64,000 nucleotides of DNA from an uncultured Erythrobacter sp. (GTDB lineage Bacteria; Pseudomonadota; Alphaproteobacteria; Sphingomonadales; Sphingomonadaceae): NCBI GenBank assembly GCA_947494705.1, contig CANLVN010000002.1, positions 248,001 through 312,000 on the forward strand. The letters run 5' to 3'. Positions within the stretch are counted from its first letter, which is position 1; each line of letters begins with the position of its first letter. Positions 49,053-58,546 of this stretch are shown piece by piece. Below the pieces are notes generated by a model, which was not told where the DNA came from, made no database searches, and saw only the letters and a list, made by a program, of their open reading frames with translations. Made by a program: the position numbers and the translations under genes.

Positions 49053-49931
49053 ATGAGCCAGAAACCGATCAAGAAAGCCGTCTTCCCCGTTGCCGGTCTG
49101 GGCACCCGTTTCCTGCCCGCGACCAAGGCGATTCCCAAGGAATTGCTCCCGATCGTCGACCGCCCGCTGATCCAGTATGCGGTGGACGAAGCGCGCGAGG
49201 CGGGGATCGAGCAGATGATCTTCGTCACCGGGCGCGGCAAGACCGCCATCGTCGAGCATTTCGATATCGCCTATGAGCTCGAGGACACGATGGGCGAGCG
49301 CGGCAAGGACCTTTCGGTTCTCGATTCCAGCCGCTTTACCCCCGGCGATATCATCACCGTTCGCCAGCAGGTTCCGCTGGGCCTTGGCCATGCGATCTGG
49401 TGCGCGCGCGCTATCGTGGGTGACGAGCCCTTCGCGATCTTCCTGCCCGACGAATTGATGATCGGGAACAAGGGCGGGACCGGCTGCATGAAACAGATGG
49501 TCGAGGCCTATGACAACGTCGGTGGCAATCTCATCAGCGTGCTCGAAGTGCCGTGGGAGAATGTCTCCAGCTATGGCGTGATCGAGCCGGGGGCGGAAAA
49601 CGGCGCGCTGACCGAGGTGACGGGCCTTGTCGAGAAGCCCCCGCGCGAAGAGGCTCCGTCGAACAAGGTGCTGACCGGTCGCTACATCCTCCAACCCGAA
49701 GTCATGCGCACTCTGGAAACGCAGGGCAAAGGGGCAGGCGGAGAGATCCAGTTGACCGATGCGATGGCGCGGATGATCGGGAACCAGCCGTTCCACGCCG
49801 TGACCTTCGACGGCGAGCGCTACGATTGCGGCAGCAAGCTGGGCTTCGTCGAGGCGACGCTCGCTCTGGCGCTGGAGCGTGAGGACATGGGCGACGACGT
49901 GCGCGCGATGGCGAAGCGCCTGCTCGCCTGA
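49053..49931 (+). CDS. galU: UTP-glucose-1-phosphate uridylyltransferase
   Basis: 292 aa. Makes UDP-glucose for LPS, EPS and periplasmic glucans. Nucleotide-binding [20 protein letters not shown] (with the GxGTRxLPxTK loop) at about 14-33, [19 protein letters not shown], and [19 protein letters not shown] near the end are all typical of GalU. Full length. Confidence 0.96.
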   Translation: MSQKPIKKAVFPVAGLGTRFLPATKAIPKELLPIVDRPLIQYAVDEAREAGIEQMIFVTGRGKTAIVEHFDIAYELEDTMGERGKDLSVLDSSRFTPGDIITVRQQVPLGLGHAIWCARAIVGDEPFAIFLPDELMIGNKGGTGCMKQMVEAYDNVGGNLISVLEVPWENVSSYGVIEPGAENGALTEVTGLVEKPPREEAPSNKVLTGRYILQPEVMRTLETQGKGAGGEIQLTDAMARMIGNQPFHAVTFDGERYDCGSKLGFVEATLALALEREDMGDDVRAMAKRLLA

Positions 49932-49987
49932 CCGTCACGTCTCGGTAAGAGATCGATCCGAGCGGAATTTCGCGTCCGCCGACGCGT

Positions 49988-52300
49988 TCAACCGGCAGCG
50001 CGCTTTTTCGTTTCGTCGGCCCGTTCGTCTTCTTCACGGCCGGGATCGCCGGGATCGAAGGCGACAGCATCATTATTGTGCGGCCTCTGCAACTGCTCGA
50101 AAGTCTGCGGTCTCGAAATGAAGTAGCCCTGGCCCGCCGTGCATCCGGCTTCCTTGAGCCAGTCGAACTGCTCCTGCGTCTCGATCCCTTCAGCGACCGT
50201 CGACATCGACAATTCGTCCGCAAGGGCGACGGTCGCGCGGATGATCGCCTGGCAGTCGGGCCGGTTCATCAGGTCCTGCACGAAGCAGCGATCGATCTTG
50301 ATCGTGTCGAAGGGGAATTTGCGCAGGTAGTTGAGCGACGAATATCCGGTTCCGAAGTCGTCGAGCGCAATGCGCACACCCAGATCGCGTAACCGGTGCA
50401 GCGTCTGAACGTTCTGTGCCGTGTCGTGCAGCAGCGCGGTTTCGGTAATCTCCACCTCGATCCGTTCGGTCGGGATTCCGCTGGCGGCAATGGTCTGGAC
50501 CAGCGCCACGACGAACCGCTCCGAACGCATCTGCAGTGGGGACAGGTTCAGGGCCAGCTTGATCGGCGCGCGCCAGCCCGCAGCCTGGCGGATGGCGTCG
50601 CGCGCGATCCATTCCCCGATATCGGAGATCAGTCCCGCTTCTTCGGCGATGCCTATGAATTCGTCGGGCATGATCATGCCGAGCTCGGGATGGTTCCAGC
50701 GCACCAACGCCTCCATCCCTGACATCTGGCGCGAGGCGAAATCGAGCTGGGGCTGAAAAACGAGCGAGAATTGCCCGTCGGACAGGGCGCTGCGCAGATC
50801 GAGTTCAAGCTTCCTGCGCCTGCGCTCCATTTCGTGCAGCTCGGCGCTGAAATAGCGGTGGCAGTTCCTGCCATCATCCTTGGCGGCATACAGCGCAAGA
50901 TCGGCCCTGCGCATCACGTCTTCGGCTTCGATTTCGTCGTCATCGATAGTCGAAGTGCCGATGCTCGCCGACACGCGGATGACCCGGCCTGAAAGCTGGA
51001 AGGGATCGGACAGGCACGAGACGAGCCGCTTGGCAAGGTCGTGCGCCTGATCGGCCTGCCTGACGATAATGGCGAACTCATCGCCGCCCAGGCGCGCGAC
51101 CAGGTCGTCGGCATCCGCCTCTCGGACGATACGCCTTGCGGCCGACCTTAGCAGTTCGTCGCCGATATTATGGCCCAGCGTGTCGTTGACGATCTTGAAC
51201 CGGTCGAGGTCGATCAGCATCAACGCACATTGTGCGTCGCTCTCACGAGGCAGTTTCGCAAGCCCTTCGTGAAAGCCCAGGCGATTGGCCAACCCGGTCA
51301 ACACGTCGGTCCGCGCCATGCGCGTGAGGCGCTTTTCGGCGACGATCTGCGCGGAGATATCGCTCATCACCCCGCGCATTGCCCCTCCGCCAACGGGTTT
51401 TGCAGAAACGGACCACCAGGTTTCATCGTCGCAGCCTGCAACGCGCGCGGCCAGGTCGCGGAACGGTTTGCGCCGGGTGAGGAGCACTTCCAGGCGGTCA
51501 CGCTCGGCCCCCTCTTCGAAGAGCGATACAAGGGGTTTGCCGGCCAGATCGGACGCATCGCGCCGCGCAGCCTCTGCGAAGCGGTCGCTGATGTCCAAGA
51601 GCGAGCCGGATGCGTCGACCTCCCACAGCCAGTCGGAAGCCGATTCCTCGTATTCGTGAAGCAGCAGGCGCACCGTCTGCTCCGATTTTTCCAGCTCGAA
51701 TTCCTCGATCAGCCGCGTCTTGTAGAAGCGCGCATGATCCAAGACACCGAGAATGATCACTACGCCGTGAAGCCAGGTCAGGATGATGATCGGCAGGGCG
51801 AATTGCAGCGGATAAAGGAAGGCTATTCCCGTGGCCGATACGATGCACGCCCCCATGAGAATAAGCGCGGAAGGCGTGAAGTGCCGGTATTGCAGGAGAG
51901 CGGTCGACATGATCCCCGCGGCCAGGACCGTCAGGAGCAGGTATTCCGCGGGCTGCGTAACGTGTTGCCACATGACGACGAAAGCGACCGACCAGCTGAC
52001 CCCGCACCCCAGCGCAAGCGTGGTGGCGTAGATCGAATGGGCGCGCAGATTGAGGCTGCCCTCGTCGACCTTATAGAAATCGTAAGCCTGCTTTACCCGC
52101 AAACCGTCGAGCGAGAGCTGAACCAGTAACCAACCGACCCAGAACGATGCATCTTCGGGACGCGCCATCGTGGCGATGATGATGATCGAACTGCACACAG
52201 TACCGAACGCGGCGCCACGCACGTTCGATATGAAGTCCTTCAATTGCCGGAAAAGCAAGCGCTCTTCGAGGCTGTTATGGCTCGCATAGGGCCGTGGCAT
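49988..52300 (-). CDS. membrane GGDEF/EAL protein (c-di-GMP turnover)
   Basis: 770 aa. An N-terminal domain with about five or six hydrophobic helices (about 25-180), a PAS-like region (about 210-320), GGDEF with intact LGGDEF (GGDEF at 405-409; diguanylate cyclase) and EAL with EALVRW (EAL at 530-532) and DDFGTGYSSLNYLRKFPFD, so both synthesis and breakdown of c-di-GMP are possible. AAGGAGG gives a strong RBS. Monocistronic; the PilZ protein 3 kb away is a candidate effector. Confidence 0.94.
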   Translation of the reverse strand: MPRPYASHNSLEERLLFRQLKDFISNVRGAAFGTVCSSIIIIATMARPEDASFWVGWLLVQLSLDGLRVKQAYDFYKVDEGSLNLRAHSIYATTLALGCGVSWSVAFVVMWQHVTQPAEYLLLTVLAAGIMSTALLQYRHFTPSALILMGACIVSATGIAFLYPLQFALPIIILTWLHGVVIILGVLDHARFYKTRLIEEFELEKSEQTVRLLLHEYEESASDWLWEVDASGSLLDISDRFAEAARRDASDLAGKPLVSLFEEGAERDRLEVLLTRRKPFRDLAARVAGCDDETWWSVSAKPVGGGAMRGVMSDISAQIVAEKRLTRMARTDVLTGLANRLGFHEGLAKLPRESDAQCALMLIDLDRFKIVNDTLGHNIGDELLRSAARRIVREADADDLVARLGGDEFAIIVRQADQAHDLAKRLVSCLSDPFQLSGRVIRVSASIGTSTIDDDEIEAEDVMRRADLALYAAKDDGRNCHRYFSAELHEMERRRRKLELDLRSALSDGQFSLVFQPQLDFASRQMSGMEALVRWNHPELGMIMPDEFIGIAEEAGLISDIGEWIARDAIRQAAGWRAPIKLALNLSPLQMRSERFVVALVQTIAASGIPTERIEVEITETALLHDTAQNVQTLHRLRDLGVRIALDDFGTGYSSLNYLRKFPFDTIKIDRCFVQDLMNRPDCQAIIRATVALADELSMSTVAEGIETQEQFDWLKEAGCTAGQGYFISRPQTFEQLQRPHNNDAVAFDPGDPGREEDERADETKKRAAG

Positions 52301-52404
52301 GGGGCTGCGCCTCCTTCAGCGTGCCCCATCCCATGATTCACTTAAGTAATTCTTTCTGCTGGATAAGTAAGGTAGAAAGCATAACCGCCCCGCGGTCCGG
52401 CAAA

Positions 52405-52424
52405 GGGGGCGCCGCAGCGCCCCC
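52405..52424. terminator. GC hairpin between flotillin and GGDEF/EAL genes
   Basis: GGGGGCGC-CGCA-GCGCCCCC, 8-bp stem and tetraloop, 26 bp after the flotillin stop (minus strand), followed by only TTT on that strand. GGTCCG (52394-52399) and CGGACC (52434-52439) could extend it as an outer stem. Confidence 0.6.
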
Positions 52425-52449
52425 ATCACCGTTCGGACCAACCCCCGGA

Positions 52450-54174
52450 TCAGGCGTCGGCGGACGCCTCCTCACCCTCGAGACCCTCGTCCCCGGATGC
52501 CTCGTCCTCCTCGTGCGACAGCTCTGACAATTTCTCGCCCGCGTCGCCCTTCGTCTCCTGTGCGGCCGCCGACACCAGCGTGCCAAGCGAGGAACCGTCC
52601 AGCCCAAGCTCCTTCATCAGGCCGTCGAGTACGGGCGCCTGCGCACGGTAAGCGAGGGCAGCCGACATCGCATCGTTGGCGAGGTTGCCGCTTCCGCCAC
52701 CCGCAACGTTGTTTCCGCCCGACTTGCCGCCATTGGTAAGCCCGTCGACCTGCACGATCTTGATCGAATCGATCGCTTCCATCGGCTTGGCGCTTTCGCG
52801 GATGACCTCGGGCAGGACCTTGAGCAGGGCCAGCTTGGTCTGCAGGCTGATCTGGTCGTTGGACAGGAGGTTCGCCGCCTCGTTGACTGCGCGCTGACCG
52901 GCGGCCTCGACTTCGAAGCGCACGCGATCGGCTTCGGCGCGGAAGCGGGTTGCGTCGGCCTCGCCCTCTGCCTCGCGGCGAGCGGCTTCGGCGCGGTTGG
53001 TCGCGGCGTCGCGGTCGGCCTCGGCATCGACGCGGATCTTGATCGCGTCGCGCTCGGCCTGCTTGGCGGCCTCGATCAGTTCGATCTTTTTCTGACGTTC
53101 GGCGATTTCGCTCTCACGCGAGGTCGCCACACGCTCTTCCGCTTCGACCGCCTTTGCGCGAGCCTCGTCGGCTTCGGCCTTGGCCTGGCTTTCTTCGCGG
53201 CTCTTGTTCTGGACAGCGATCTGCTGTTCCTGCCGGGCGATTTCAAGCGCGCGCTGCTGGTCGATACGGGCCTCTTCGACAAGGCGGTCAGCCTCGATCT
53301 GCTGGGCATCGACCTGCTTCTTGGCTTCGATCTTGGCAGCATCGGCCTCGCGCTGGCGCTCCGCCTGTTCGCGGGCGATTTCCGCCATCTGACCGGCGCG
53401 ACGCACTTCGACCTCGCGCTCCTGTTCGAGCCGGGCATATTCCTGGTCGCGACTGATCTCGAACGAACGCTGGCTCGCCTCGAGGTTCTTTGTCTCCATC
53501 TGCACGCGGGTATCCTGCTCGATATCGTTGCGCAGCTTCTTGCGCGCCTCGATCTGCTCGGTGAGCTTGGTCAGGCCTTCCGCGTCGAAAGCGTTGTTGG
53601 CGTTGAAGTGTTCGATGCTGGTCTGGTCGAGTCCGGTCAGCGAGACCGATTCCAGTTCCAGACCGTTCATGGCGAGGTCGTTGGACGAAACCTGCTGCAC
53701 CTTTTGCACGAAGTCGGCGCGCTGTTCGTGCAGCTCGTTCATGCTCATTCCCGCCGCGACCGAACGCAGCGCGTCGACGAACTTGCCCTCGACCAGGTCC
53801 TTGAGCATTTCGGGCTGCATCGTGCGCTGGCCCAGCGTTTGCGCCGCCATCGCGATCGCGCCGGCATCGGGACGCACGCGGACGTAGAATTCCGCCTTCA
53901 CATCGATACGCAGTCGGTCGAGCGTGATCAGCGCCTCGCCATCACGGCGCACGACCGAGAGGACGAGAGTGTTCATGTTGACGGGCATCGTCTCATGCAG
54001 GACCGGCAGCACCACCGCGCCGCCGTTCATCACCACCTTCTCGCCGCCGACGCCGGTCCGCACGAACGCGATCTCCTTCGACGCGCGTCGATAGAGCGAC
54101 ATCAGCATGATTAAGATGATGAGCAGCAGTGCGATCCCGCCGCCTGCCAGCATTGCGATAGTCAGAAGATCCAT
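52450..54174 (-). CDS. flotillin family protein (SPFH domain)
   Basis: 574 aa. N-terminal membrane hairpin (LLTIAMLAGGGIALLLIILIML region, about 3-26), then SPFH/band-7 domain (KEIAFVRTGVGGEKVVMNGGAVVLP to about residue 200), a long Glu/Ala/Arg coiled coil (about 210-440) and a Gly-rich, acidic C-terminus. Organises membrane microdomains. Same operon as the upstream YqiJ gene (66-bp gap), the order known from E. coli yqiJ-yqiK. Confidence 0.93.
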   Translation of the reverse strand: MDLLTIAMLAGGGIALLLIILIMLMSLYRRASKEIAFVRTGVGGEKVVMNGGAVVLPVLHETMPVNMNTLVLSVVRRDGEALITLDRLRIDVKAEFYVRVRPDAGAIAMAAQTLGQRTMQPEMLKDLVEGKFVDALRSVAAGMSMNELHEQRADFVQKVQQVSSNDLAMNGLELESVSLTGLDQTSIEHFNANNAFDAEGLTKLTEQIEARKKLRNDIEQDTRVQMETKNLEASQRSFEISRDQEYARLEQEREVEVRRAGQMAEIAREQAERQREADAAKIEAKKQVDAQQIEADRLVEEARIDQQRALEIARQEQQIAVQNKSREESQAKAEADEARAKAVEAEERVATSRESEIAERQKKIELIEAAKQAERDAIKIRVDAEADRDAATNRAEAARREAEGEADATRFRAEADRVRFEVEAAGQRAVNEAANLLSNDQISLQTKLALLKVLPEVIRESAKPMEAIDSIKIVQVDGLTNGGKSGGNNVAGGGSGNLANDAMSAALAYRAQAPVLDGLMKELGLDGSSLGTLVSAAAQETKGDAGEKLSELSHEEDEASGDEGLEGEEASADA

Positions 54175-54240
54175 GTTCCCTCCAGTTTCAAATTCCTGGC
54201 CGCGACGCTCCGGTGACCGGCGCGGCGTGAAGACCCCCCA

Positions 54241-54882
54241 TCAGGGTCGAAGATTCGGGCTTTGGTAAGCGACCCCGAAAAACAGTTCCCCCTCGCGCCG
54301 CACCAGCAGGACGGTTTCGCCCTCGCCCAGCTGCGTGGTGGGATCGTGCGGTTCGACCATCACGAAATGCGGCTGGCCGTAGGCGTCCTTTACCTTGGCG
54401 CGCGCAGGCGAGGCCTGGCGCGCGGTGCCGGTCTGGATGACGGCGTCACGACGAATGAGGCTTTCGAGGCCGACCGCGCTCGTCTCGTCCTTTGGCAACA
54501 GCGCACCGATCGGTCGCACGAACAGCCCATTGAGCGGCAAGGCCGCAACGCCTGCGAGCAGGGCGGCGAGCCCGGCACCCAATGGCGATCCGGTGGCGCT
54601 ATCCACGATCCACTGTCCGACCACTCCGACAACGGAAAACACGAGTAGCAGGCTCGAAAGCCAGATCAGGAACGGCACCTTGCCGAGCCCAAGCAGCGTC
54701 GCGACACCATCCATGAAGCCGCTCGCTTCGAGACCATCCGCGACATCGGCGTCGATTTCGATCTCGACATCACCGGCACCGTCGAAGAGGTCGCCAGCGC
54801 TGATCACCTGCAGGAAGGCGATCACGAACAACGCGGCCAGCGAGATGGCGAAGGGTAGGTTGTATGGTTCAAGTAAAGTCAT
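54241..54882 (-). CDS. YqiJ family (OB-fold) membrane protein
   Basis: 213 aa. Three hydrophobic segments (about 10-28, 68-92, 96-118), with an acidic loop GAGDVEIEIDADVADG, then a soluble OB/NfeD-like beta domain (AVIQTGTARQASPARAKVKD). YqiJ and the flotillin YqiK are paired partners; NfeD-type domains support flotillin assembly. First gene of the pair. The region upstream is gene-free for 624 bp. Confidence 0.85.
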   Translation of the reverse strand: MTLLEPYNLPFAISLAALFVIAFLQVISAGDLFDGAGDVEIEIDADVADGLEASGFMDGVATLLGLGKVPFLIWLSSLLLVFSVVGVVGQWIVDSATGSPLGAGLAALLAGVAALPLNGLFVRPIGALLPKDETSAVGLESLIRRDAVIQTGTARQASPARAKVKDAYGQPHFVMVEPHDPTTQLGEGETVLLVRREGELFFGVAYQSPNLRP

Positions 54883-55261
54883 GCGATCCCCTCCCCCTTA
54901 TGCTTGCCGACAAAACGCTACGCAACTGTTTCGGACTTACCAAAAGGCTCCGCCGCAAATGCTGCGACGAAGCGTTCTGCCGAATATTGGTCATGCAATG
55001 ATTGTTAGCAGATATTGTGCGAAATTGACAGTAAAATCGATCATTGCGCGTCGATAGTTCGCACATGCATTATCATTGGTCGCTTTTGCCTTGTATTATT
55101 GCGCGCGGTCCCCATATCAGAAGCTTCGGCCGGGTTGTTCGCGATCGTTTTCCTACTCGGGCCCTCACCGTTACGTCGTCCCGGTATGGAAACCGCCAAC
55201 CCTCTTCAGGGTCCAATCCAAAGTGTCGCCTGCCGCTTGCCAATGCGCGCCTATTTCGTGC

Positions 55262-55440
55262 GTCGCAGGGTGACACTTTGCGCGCGGGAAAGTGACAGGA
55301 GTGGGGTGGCAAAGTCACACTTGTGGCAACCAAGGATGACACTCGGCAGCAAGAAAGGTCACGCTTTGAGCGAAAAGGGTGACACTTTGCGCGACAAGGT
55401 CACACTTTCGGGCCGTAAGGTTACACTTGCGTGCCTTTTC
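55262..55440 (+). repeat. array of eight helically phased iteron-like repeats
   Basis: Eight direct copies of a word with consensus AAGGTSACACTTTG begin (G of GT) at 55270, 55292, 55314, 55336, 55358, 55379, 55399 and 55420, i.e. at intervals of 22, 22, 22, 22, 21, 20 and 21 bp, about two helical turns. Copies at 55270 and 55379 are identical over GGGTGACACTTTGCGCG. The second (55292) is degenerate after GTGACA. Spacers differ, so only the word and phase are kept. The pattern is like iterons of replication origins or a cooperative operator. Confidence 0.85.
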
Positions 55441-55479
55441 GCCCTGGACCGTGTTCCATGTGCTCCATCCTGTAGGAGA

Positions 55480-55497
55480 CCGGCGGCCAGCCGCCGG
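55480..55497 (-). terminator. GC palindrome after the P450 gene
   Basis: CCGGCGGC-CA-GCCGCCGG, perfect, 10 bp past the P450 stop on the minus strand. No T-run follows. Confidence 0.5.
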
Positions 55498-55506
55498 CCC
55501 CGTTCG

Positions 55507-56796
55507 TCAACTCGCGCGGATGCGAAGCGGCAGCGTCTTGAGCCCGCCAACGAAGGTCGAAGTGGCGCGCTTCGCCTCTCCCGCCGGCTCGACGCTCTCG
55601 ACCCGGTCGAGCAGCGCCTCGAACAGGATGCGCATCTCAAGGCGGGCAAGATGCAGCCCAAGGCACTGATGCGCGCCCGCCCCGAAGGCGAGATGCCGGT
55701 TGGGCGAACGCGCGGCATCGAAACGGCGCGGATCGTCGAACTGGGCGGGGTCGTGATTGGCTGCGACGTAGTTGATCATCATCCAGTCGCCCTCCCGGAC
55801 TTGCTGCCCGCCAACCTCCACATCGCGCGCGGCAGTGCGCATGAAGTGCTGCACCGGACTGGTCCAGCGGATCGCCTCTTCGACGATGCCGGGAAGCAGC
55901 GAGCGGTCGGCCTTGACCCGCGCGAACTGCTCCGAGTCGTTGGCCAGGGCCAGCATCGCGCCTGCGGTCGAGGCGCTGGTCGTGTCGTGTCCGGCGGTTG
56001 CGACGATGATGTAGTAGCCCGCCATGTCGCGCGGCGGCAGCGGCTCGCCATCGACGGTGGCATTGGCGATAACGCTCGCGACGTCGTCGGTCGGATTGGC
56101 GCGGCGCTGCTCGGCAAGAGCGGCGAAGTAGTCTTCGAAGCTGGAGACCGCCCCGGCAACAAGCTGCACCACCTGCTCGGGGCTCATCTTGTCCATGCCG
56201 CTGCCCGAAAGGTCGGCATCCTGACCGCCGAACAGCTGCTGCGTGAGCATCGCCATGCGCGGCTCGTCCTCCGGCGGAACGCCGAGAATCTGCATCACCA
56301 CGCGCAAGGGATAGGGGCCGGCCACCTCCTTCACGAAGTCGAGTTCGGGACCTGCTTCCACCATCCGGTCGACGGTACGGTGGGCGAGCGCGCGGATCTC
56401 GTCCTCGATCTGGCGCAGGTTGCGCGGCATGAACCAGTCCTGCGTGAGCTTGCGGTACTTGGGATGCACCGGCGCATCGAACACCACGAGCGAGTCGACC
56501 AGCATGTCCGAGCCTGTCGCGGCGCGGCTGAACTCGATCGCCTGCTTGAACGAGAACACCACCGGCTTGGGGTTGTTGAGGAAGGTCGCGTTGTCCTTCG
56601 AGATGCGCATCACGTCGTCATACCCGGTGACAAGCCAGAACGGCTCGAACAGCTCGGGGTCCTCGGGCACGACCTTGGCGACCGGGGTGGCGGCGCGGAT
56701 GGCGTCGAAGGTATCGAGCAGGCTGTCCCACTGCGCATAGGAGTGCGGGTCGATCACCGCCTTGGCCTGCGCGGTGGGAAGGACCGCTTCGCTCAT
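55507..56796 (-). CDS. cytochrome P450
   Basis: 429-aa soluble bacterial P450 monooxygenase. I-helix AGHDTTSAST (oxygen activation), ExxR in EEAIRWTSP, and heme loop FGAGAHQCLG with thiolate Cys378 are all present. No membrane anchor. The ATG at 56796 overlaps the stop of the acyl-CoA synthetase gene by 4 bp, so the pair are one operon; the frame is open to 57018. The pairing suggests oxidation and CoA activation of the same type of substrate (terpenoid, steroid or fatty acid); the real substrate is unknown. Ferredoxin genes are absent here. Confidence 0.93.
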   Translation of the reverse strand: MSEAVLPTAQAKAVIDPHSYAQWDSLLDTFDAIRAATPVAKVVPEDPELFEPFWLVTGYDDVMRISKDNATFLNNPKPVVFSFKQAIEFSRAATGSDMLVDSLVVFDAPVHPKYRKLTQDWFMPRNLRQIEDEIRALAHRTVDRMVEAGPELDFVKEVAGPYPLRVVMQILGVPPEDEPRMAMLTQQLFGGQDADLSGSGMDKMSPEQVVQLVAGAVSSFEDYFAALAEQRRANPTDDVASVIANATVDGEPLPPRDMAGYYIIVATAGHDTTSASTAGAMLALANDSEQFARVKADRSLLPGIVEEAIRWTSPVQHFMRTAARDVEVGGQQVREGDWMMINYVAANHDPAQFDDPRRFDAARSPNRHLAFGAGAHQCLGLHLARLEMRILFEALLDRVESVEPAGEAKRATSTFVGGLKTLPLRIRAS

Positions 56797-58331
56797 GCCT
56801 CGGCCTTCGCGGCGAACTCGTCGCGCAGCTCGCGCTTGTACAGCTTGCCGTTGGCCTCGCGCGGAAGGTCGGGGCGGAAGTCGAAGAGCTTGGGCATCTT
56901 GACCCGCGAAAGGCTGGGAGCGAGGAAGTCGCGCAGTTCGGCCTCGAAGGCATCTCCAGCGTCGTTCATGTCCATCGGCTGCACCACCGCGACCACCTTC
57001 TCGCCAAGGTCGGGACACGGCGCGCCGATGACGGCGGCGTCCATCACCTTGTCATGAGTAACCAGCAGGTTCTCGATCTCCTGAGGGTAGATGTTGACCC
57101 CGCCCGAGATGATCATGTGGCTCTTGCGATCGGTGAGATAGAGGAACCCGTCCTCGTCGACATGGCCGATATCGCCCAGCGTCATCCAGCCCTTGGGATG
57201 CATGGCCTCGCGCGTTTTGTCGGGGTCGTTGTGATAGGTCGGGAGCAGGTCGTTTTCGAAGTAGATCAGACCATCCTGCCCCGCCGGCAGCTCTTCACCA
57301 TCCGGGCCGCAGATATGGACCTTGCCATAGATCGCAGGGCCGACGCTGCCCTCGTGGGTGAGCCAGTCTTCTGCCTTGACCAGCGTCATCCCGATGCCTT
57401 CGCTTCCTGCGTAGTACTCGTTGATGATCGGCCCCCACCACTCGATCATCTCGCGCTTGATCGGGATGGGACAGGGGGCCGCGGCGTGGAGCGCGCGCTG
57501 GTGGCTGGACAGGTCGTAACGGCTCCGGATCTCGGGATCGAGCTTGAGGAAGCGTACGAAATGGGTGGGCACCCATTGGCTGTCAGTGACCCCGTACTGC
57601 TCGATCGCGGCAAGCGCTGCCTCCGGCTCGAACTTCTCCATCTGCACGACTGTCCCGCCGAGACGATGCACGGTCGAACTCCACCCGATGGGAGCGGCAT
57701 GGTAAAGCGGCGCAGGCGACAGATAGACCATCGACCCATCGGTCGGCATTCCGGCACCCATGATCGCCAGTCCCATCAAGGGCACAGCGGCCTGGACATC
57801 GGGGTCGGAGGGAGGCGCGGGGCGAATCCCCTTGGGCCTACCGGTGGTGCCAGATGAATAGAGCATCACCATTCCCGCGCTCTGGTCCGCGAACGGCTCG
57901 CTCGGCTGCGCGTCGAGCGCGGCGGCGAAGCTCTCGTTGCCTTCACCACCCGCGACAAGCACCCTGAGCTCGGGCAGTTCGGCCCGCACATCCTCGACGA
58001 CGTCGGCATAGCTTGGCGAGGTGATCAGCATCTTCGCCCCGGCATCGCGGATGATATAGGCGATCTCGGGCGCGGTCAGGCGGGTGGAGATGGGCACGAG
58101 CATCGCGCCTGCTCGCTGCGAACCCCATATCAAGGTGAAGAACTCGATCCGGTTCTCAAGCAAAACCGCAAACGCTTCGTTCGCGCCGACACCTGCGTCG
58201 CGCAACAGGTGTGCAAAGCGATTGGCGGCCTCGTCCATCTGCTTGAAGGACATTTGTTCACCGCTGCCAGCCATTATCACAGCGGGATGGTCGGGCCGAT
58301 TGGCCGCGTGGGCGATCGGATGCATGCTCAT
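56793..58331 (-). CDS. acyl-CoA synthetase (AMP-forming)
   Basis: 512-aa adenylate-forming ligase. P-loop-like A3 motif YSSGTTGRPKGIRP (about 156-169), A5 YYAGSEGIG, A7 TLGDIGHVDEDGFLYLTDRK and A10 PREANGKLYKRELR with the catalytic Lys. Makes acyl-CoA from a carboxylic acid, ATP and CoA. Upstream and coupled to a P450 gene by a 4-bp overlap. No signal peptide. The substrate could be a fatty, terpenoid or steroid-derived acid; sequence does not decide. Confidence 0.93.
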   Translation of the reverse strand: MSMHPIAHAANRPDHPAVIMAGSGEQMSFKQMDEAANRFAHLLRDAGVGANEAFAVLLENRIEFFTLIWGSQRAGAMLVPISTRLTAPEIAYIIRDAGAKMLITSPSYADVVEDVRAELPELRVLVAGGEGNESFAAALDAQPSEPFADQSAGMVMLYSSGTTGRPKGIRPAPPSDPDVQAAVPLMGLAIMGAGMPTDGSMVYLSPAPLYHAAPIGWSSTVHRLGGTVVQMEKFEPEAALAAIEQYGVTDSQWVPTHFVRFLKLDPEIRSRYDLSSHQRALHAAAPCPIPIKREMIEWWGPIINEYYAGSEGIGMTLVKAEDWLTHEGSVGPAIYGKVHICGPDGEELPAGQDGLIYFENDLLPTYHNDPDKTREAMHPKGWMTLGDIGHVDEDGFLYLTDRKSHMIISGGVNIYPQEIENLLVTHDKVMDAAVIGAPCPDLGEKVVAVVQPMDMNDAGDAFEAELRDFLAPSLSRVKMPKLFDFRPDLPREANGKLYKRELRDEFAAKAEA

Positions 58332-58453
58332 AGGTCTCTCCCCTGCATCGGGGACGATGGGCCCCGTGCGCGTGTTCTCTCGACGCCGAACCTAACGCAC
58401 AGCGCAGCCCACTCAAGCCATTAAATGCGGAAATGAAACTGATTTACGGACAT

Positions 58454-58482
58454 AAAAAAAGGCGGCGGGTAAACCCGCCGCC
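58454..58482 (-). terminator. intrinsic terminator after the M23 peptidase gene
   Basis: GGCGGCGGG-TAAA-CCCGCCGCC on the plus strand (perfect 9-bp stem) precedes T7 on the minus strand (A at 58454-58460). 65 bp past the M23 stop. A second hairpin, CGGACA/TGTCCG (58489-58494 and 58505-58510), lies between. Confidence 0.93.
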
Positions 58483-58546
58483 CAATCTCGGACACCCTCT
58501 CCAATGTCCGACCCGCTTCCAGGCGGGCAACTCGTGGCGAAGGCGT

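Larger units (their letters stand above)
54883..55506. other. 624-bp gene-free region
   Basis: No ORF here is convincing: the long plus-strand frame crosses the P450 gene in antisense. The region carries the yqiJ promoter at its left, the 21-22-bp repeat array (55262-55440), an inverted solitary copy of the repeat word at 55219-55230 (CAAAGTGTCGCC), and a hairpin at 55480-55497. Confidence 0.75.

Noticed and set aside
55262..55440. Could the 21-22-bp array be a CRISPR array
   Set aside because: Repeat words are only about 11-14 bp with gaps of about 8-11 bp, too short for CRISPR repeats and spacers, and no cas gene is present.
55015..57057. Long plus-strand open frame across the repeat array and antisense to the P450 gene
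   Set aside because: The opposite strand carries a complete P450 with all motifs, and high-GC DNA gives such antisense frames often. The only pattern in this frame is a 7-residue echo of the 21-bp repeats.
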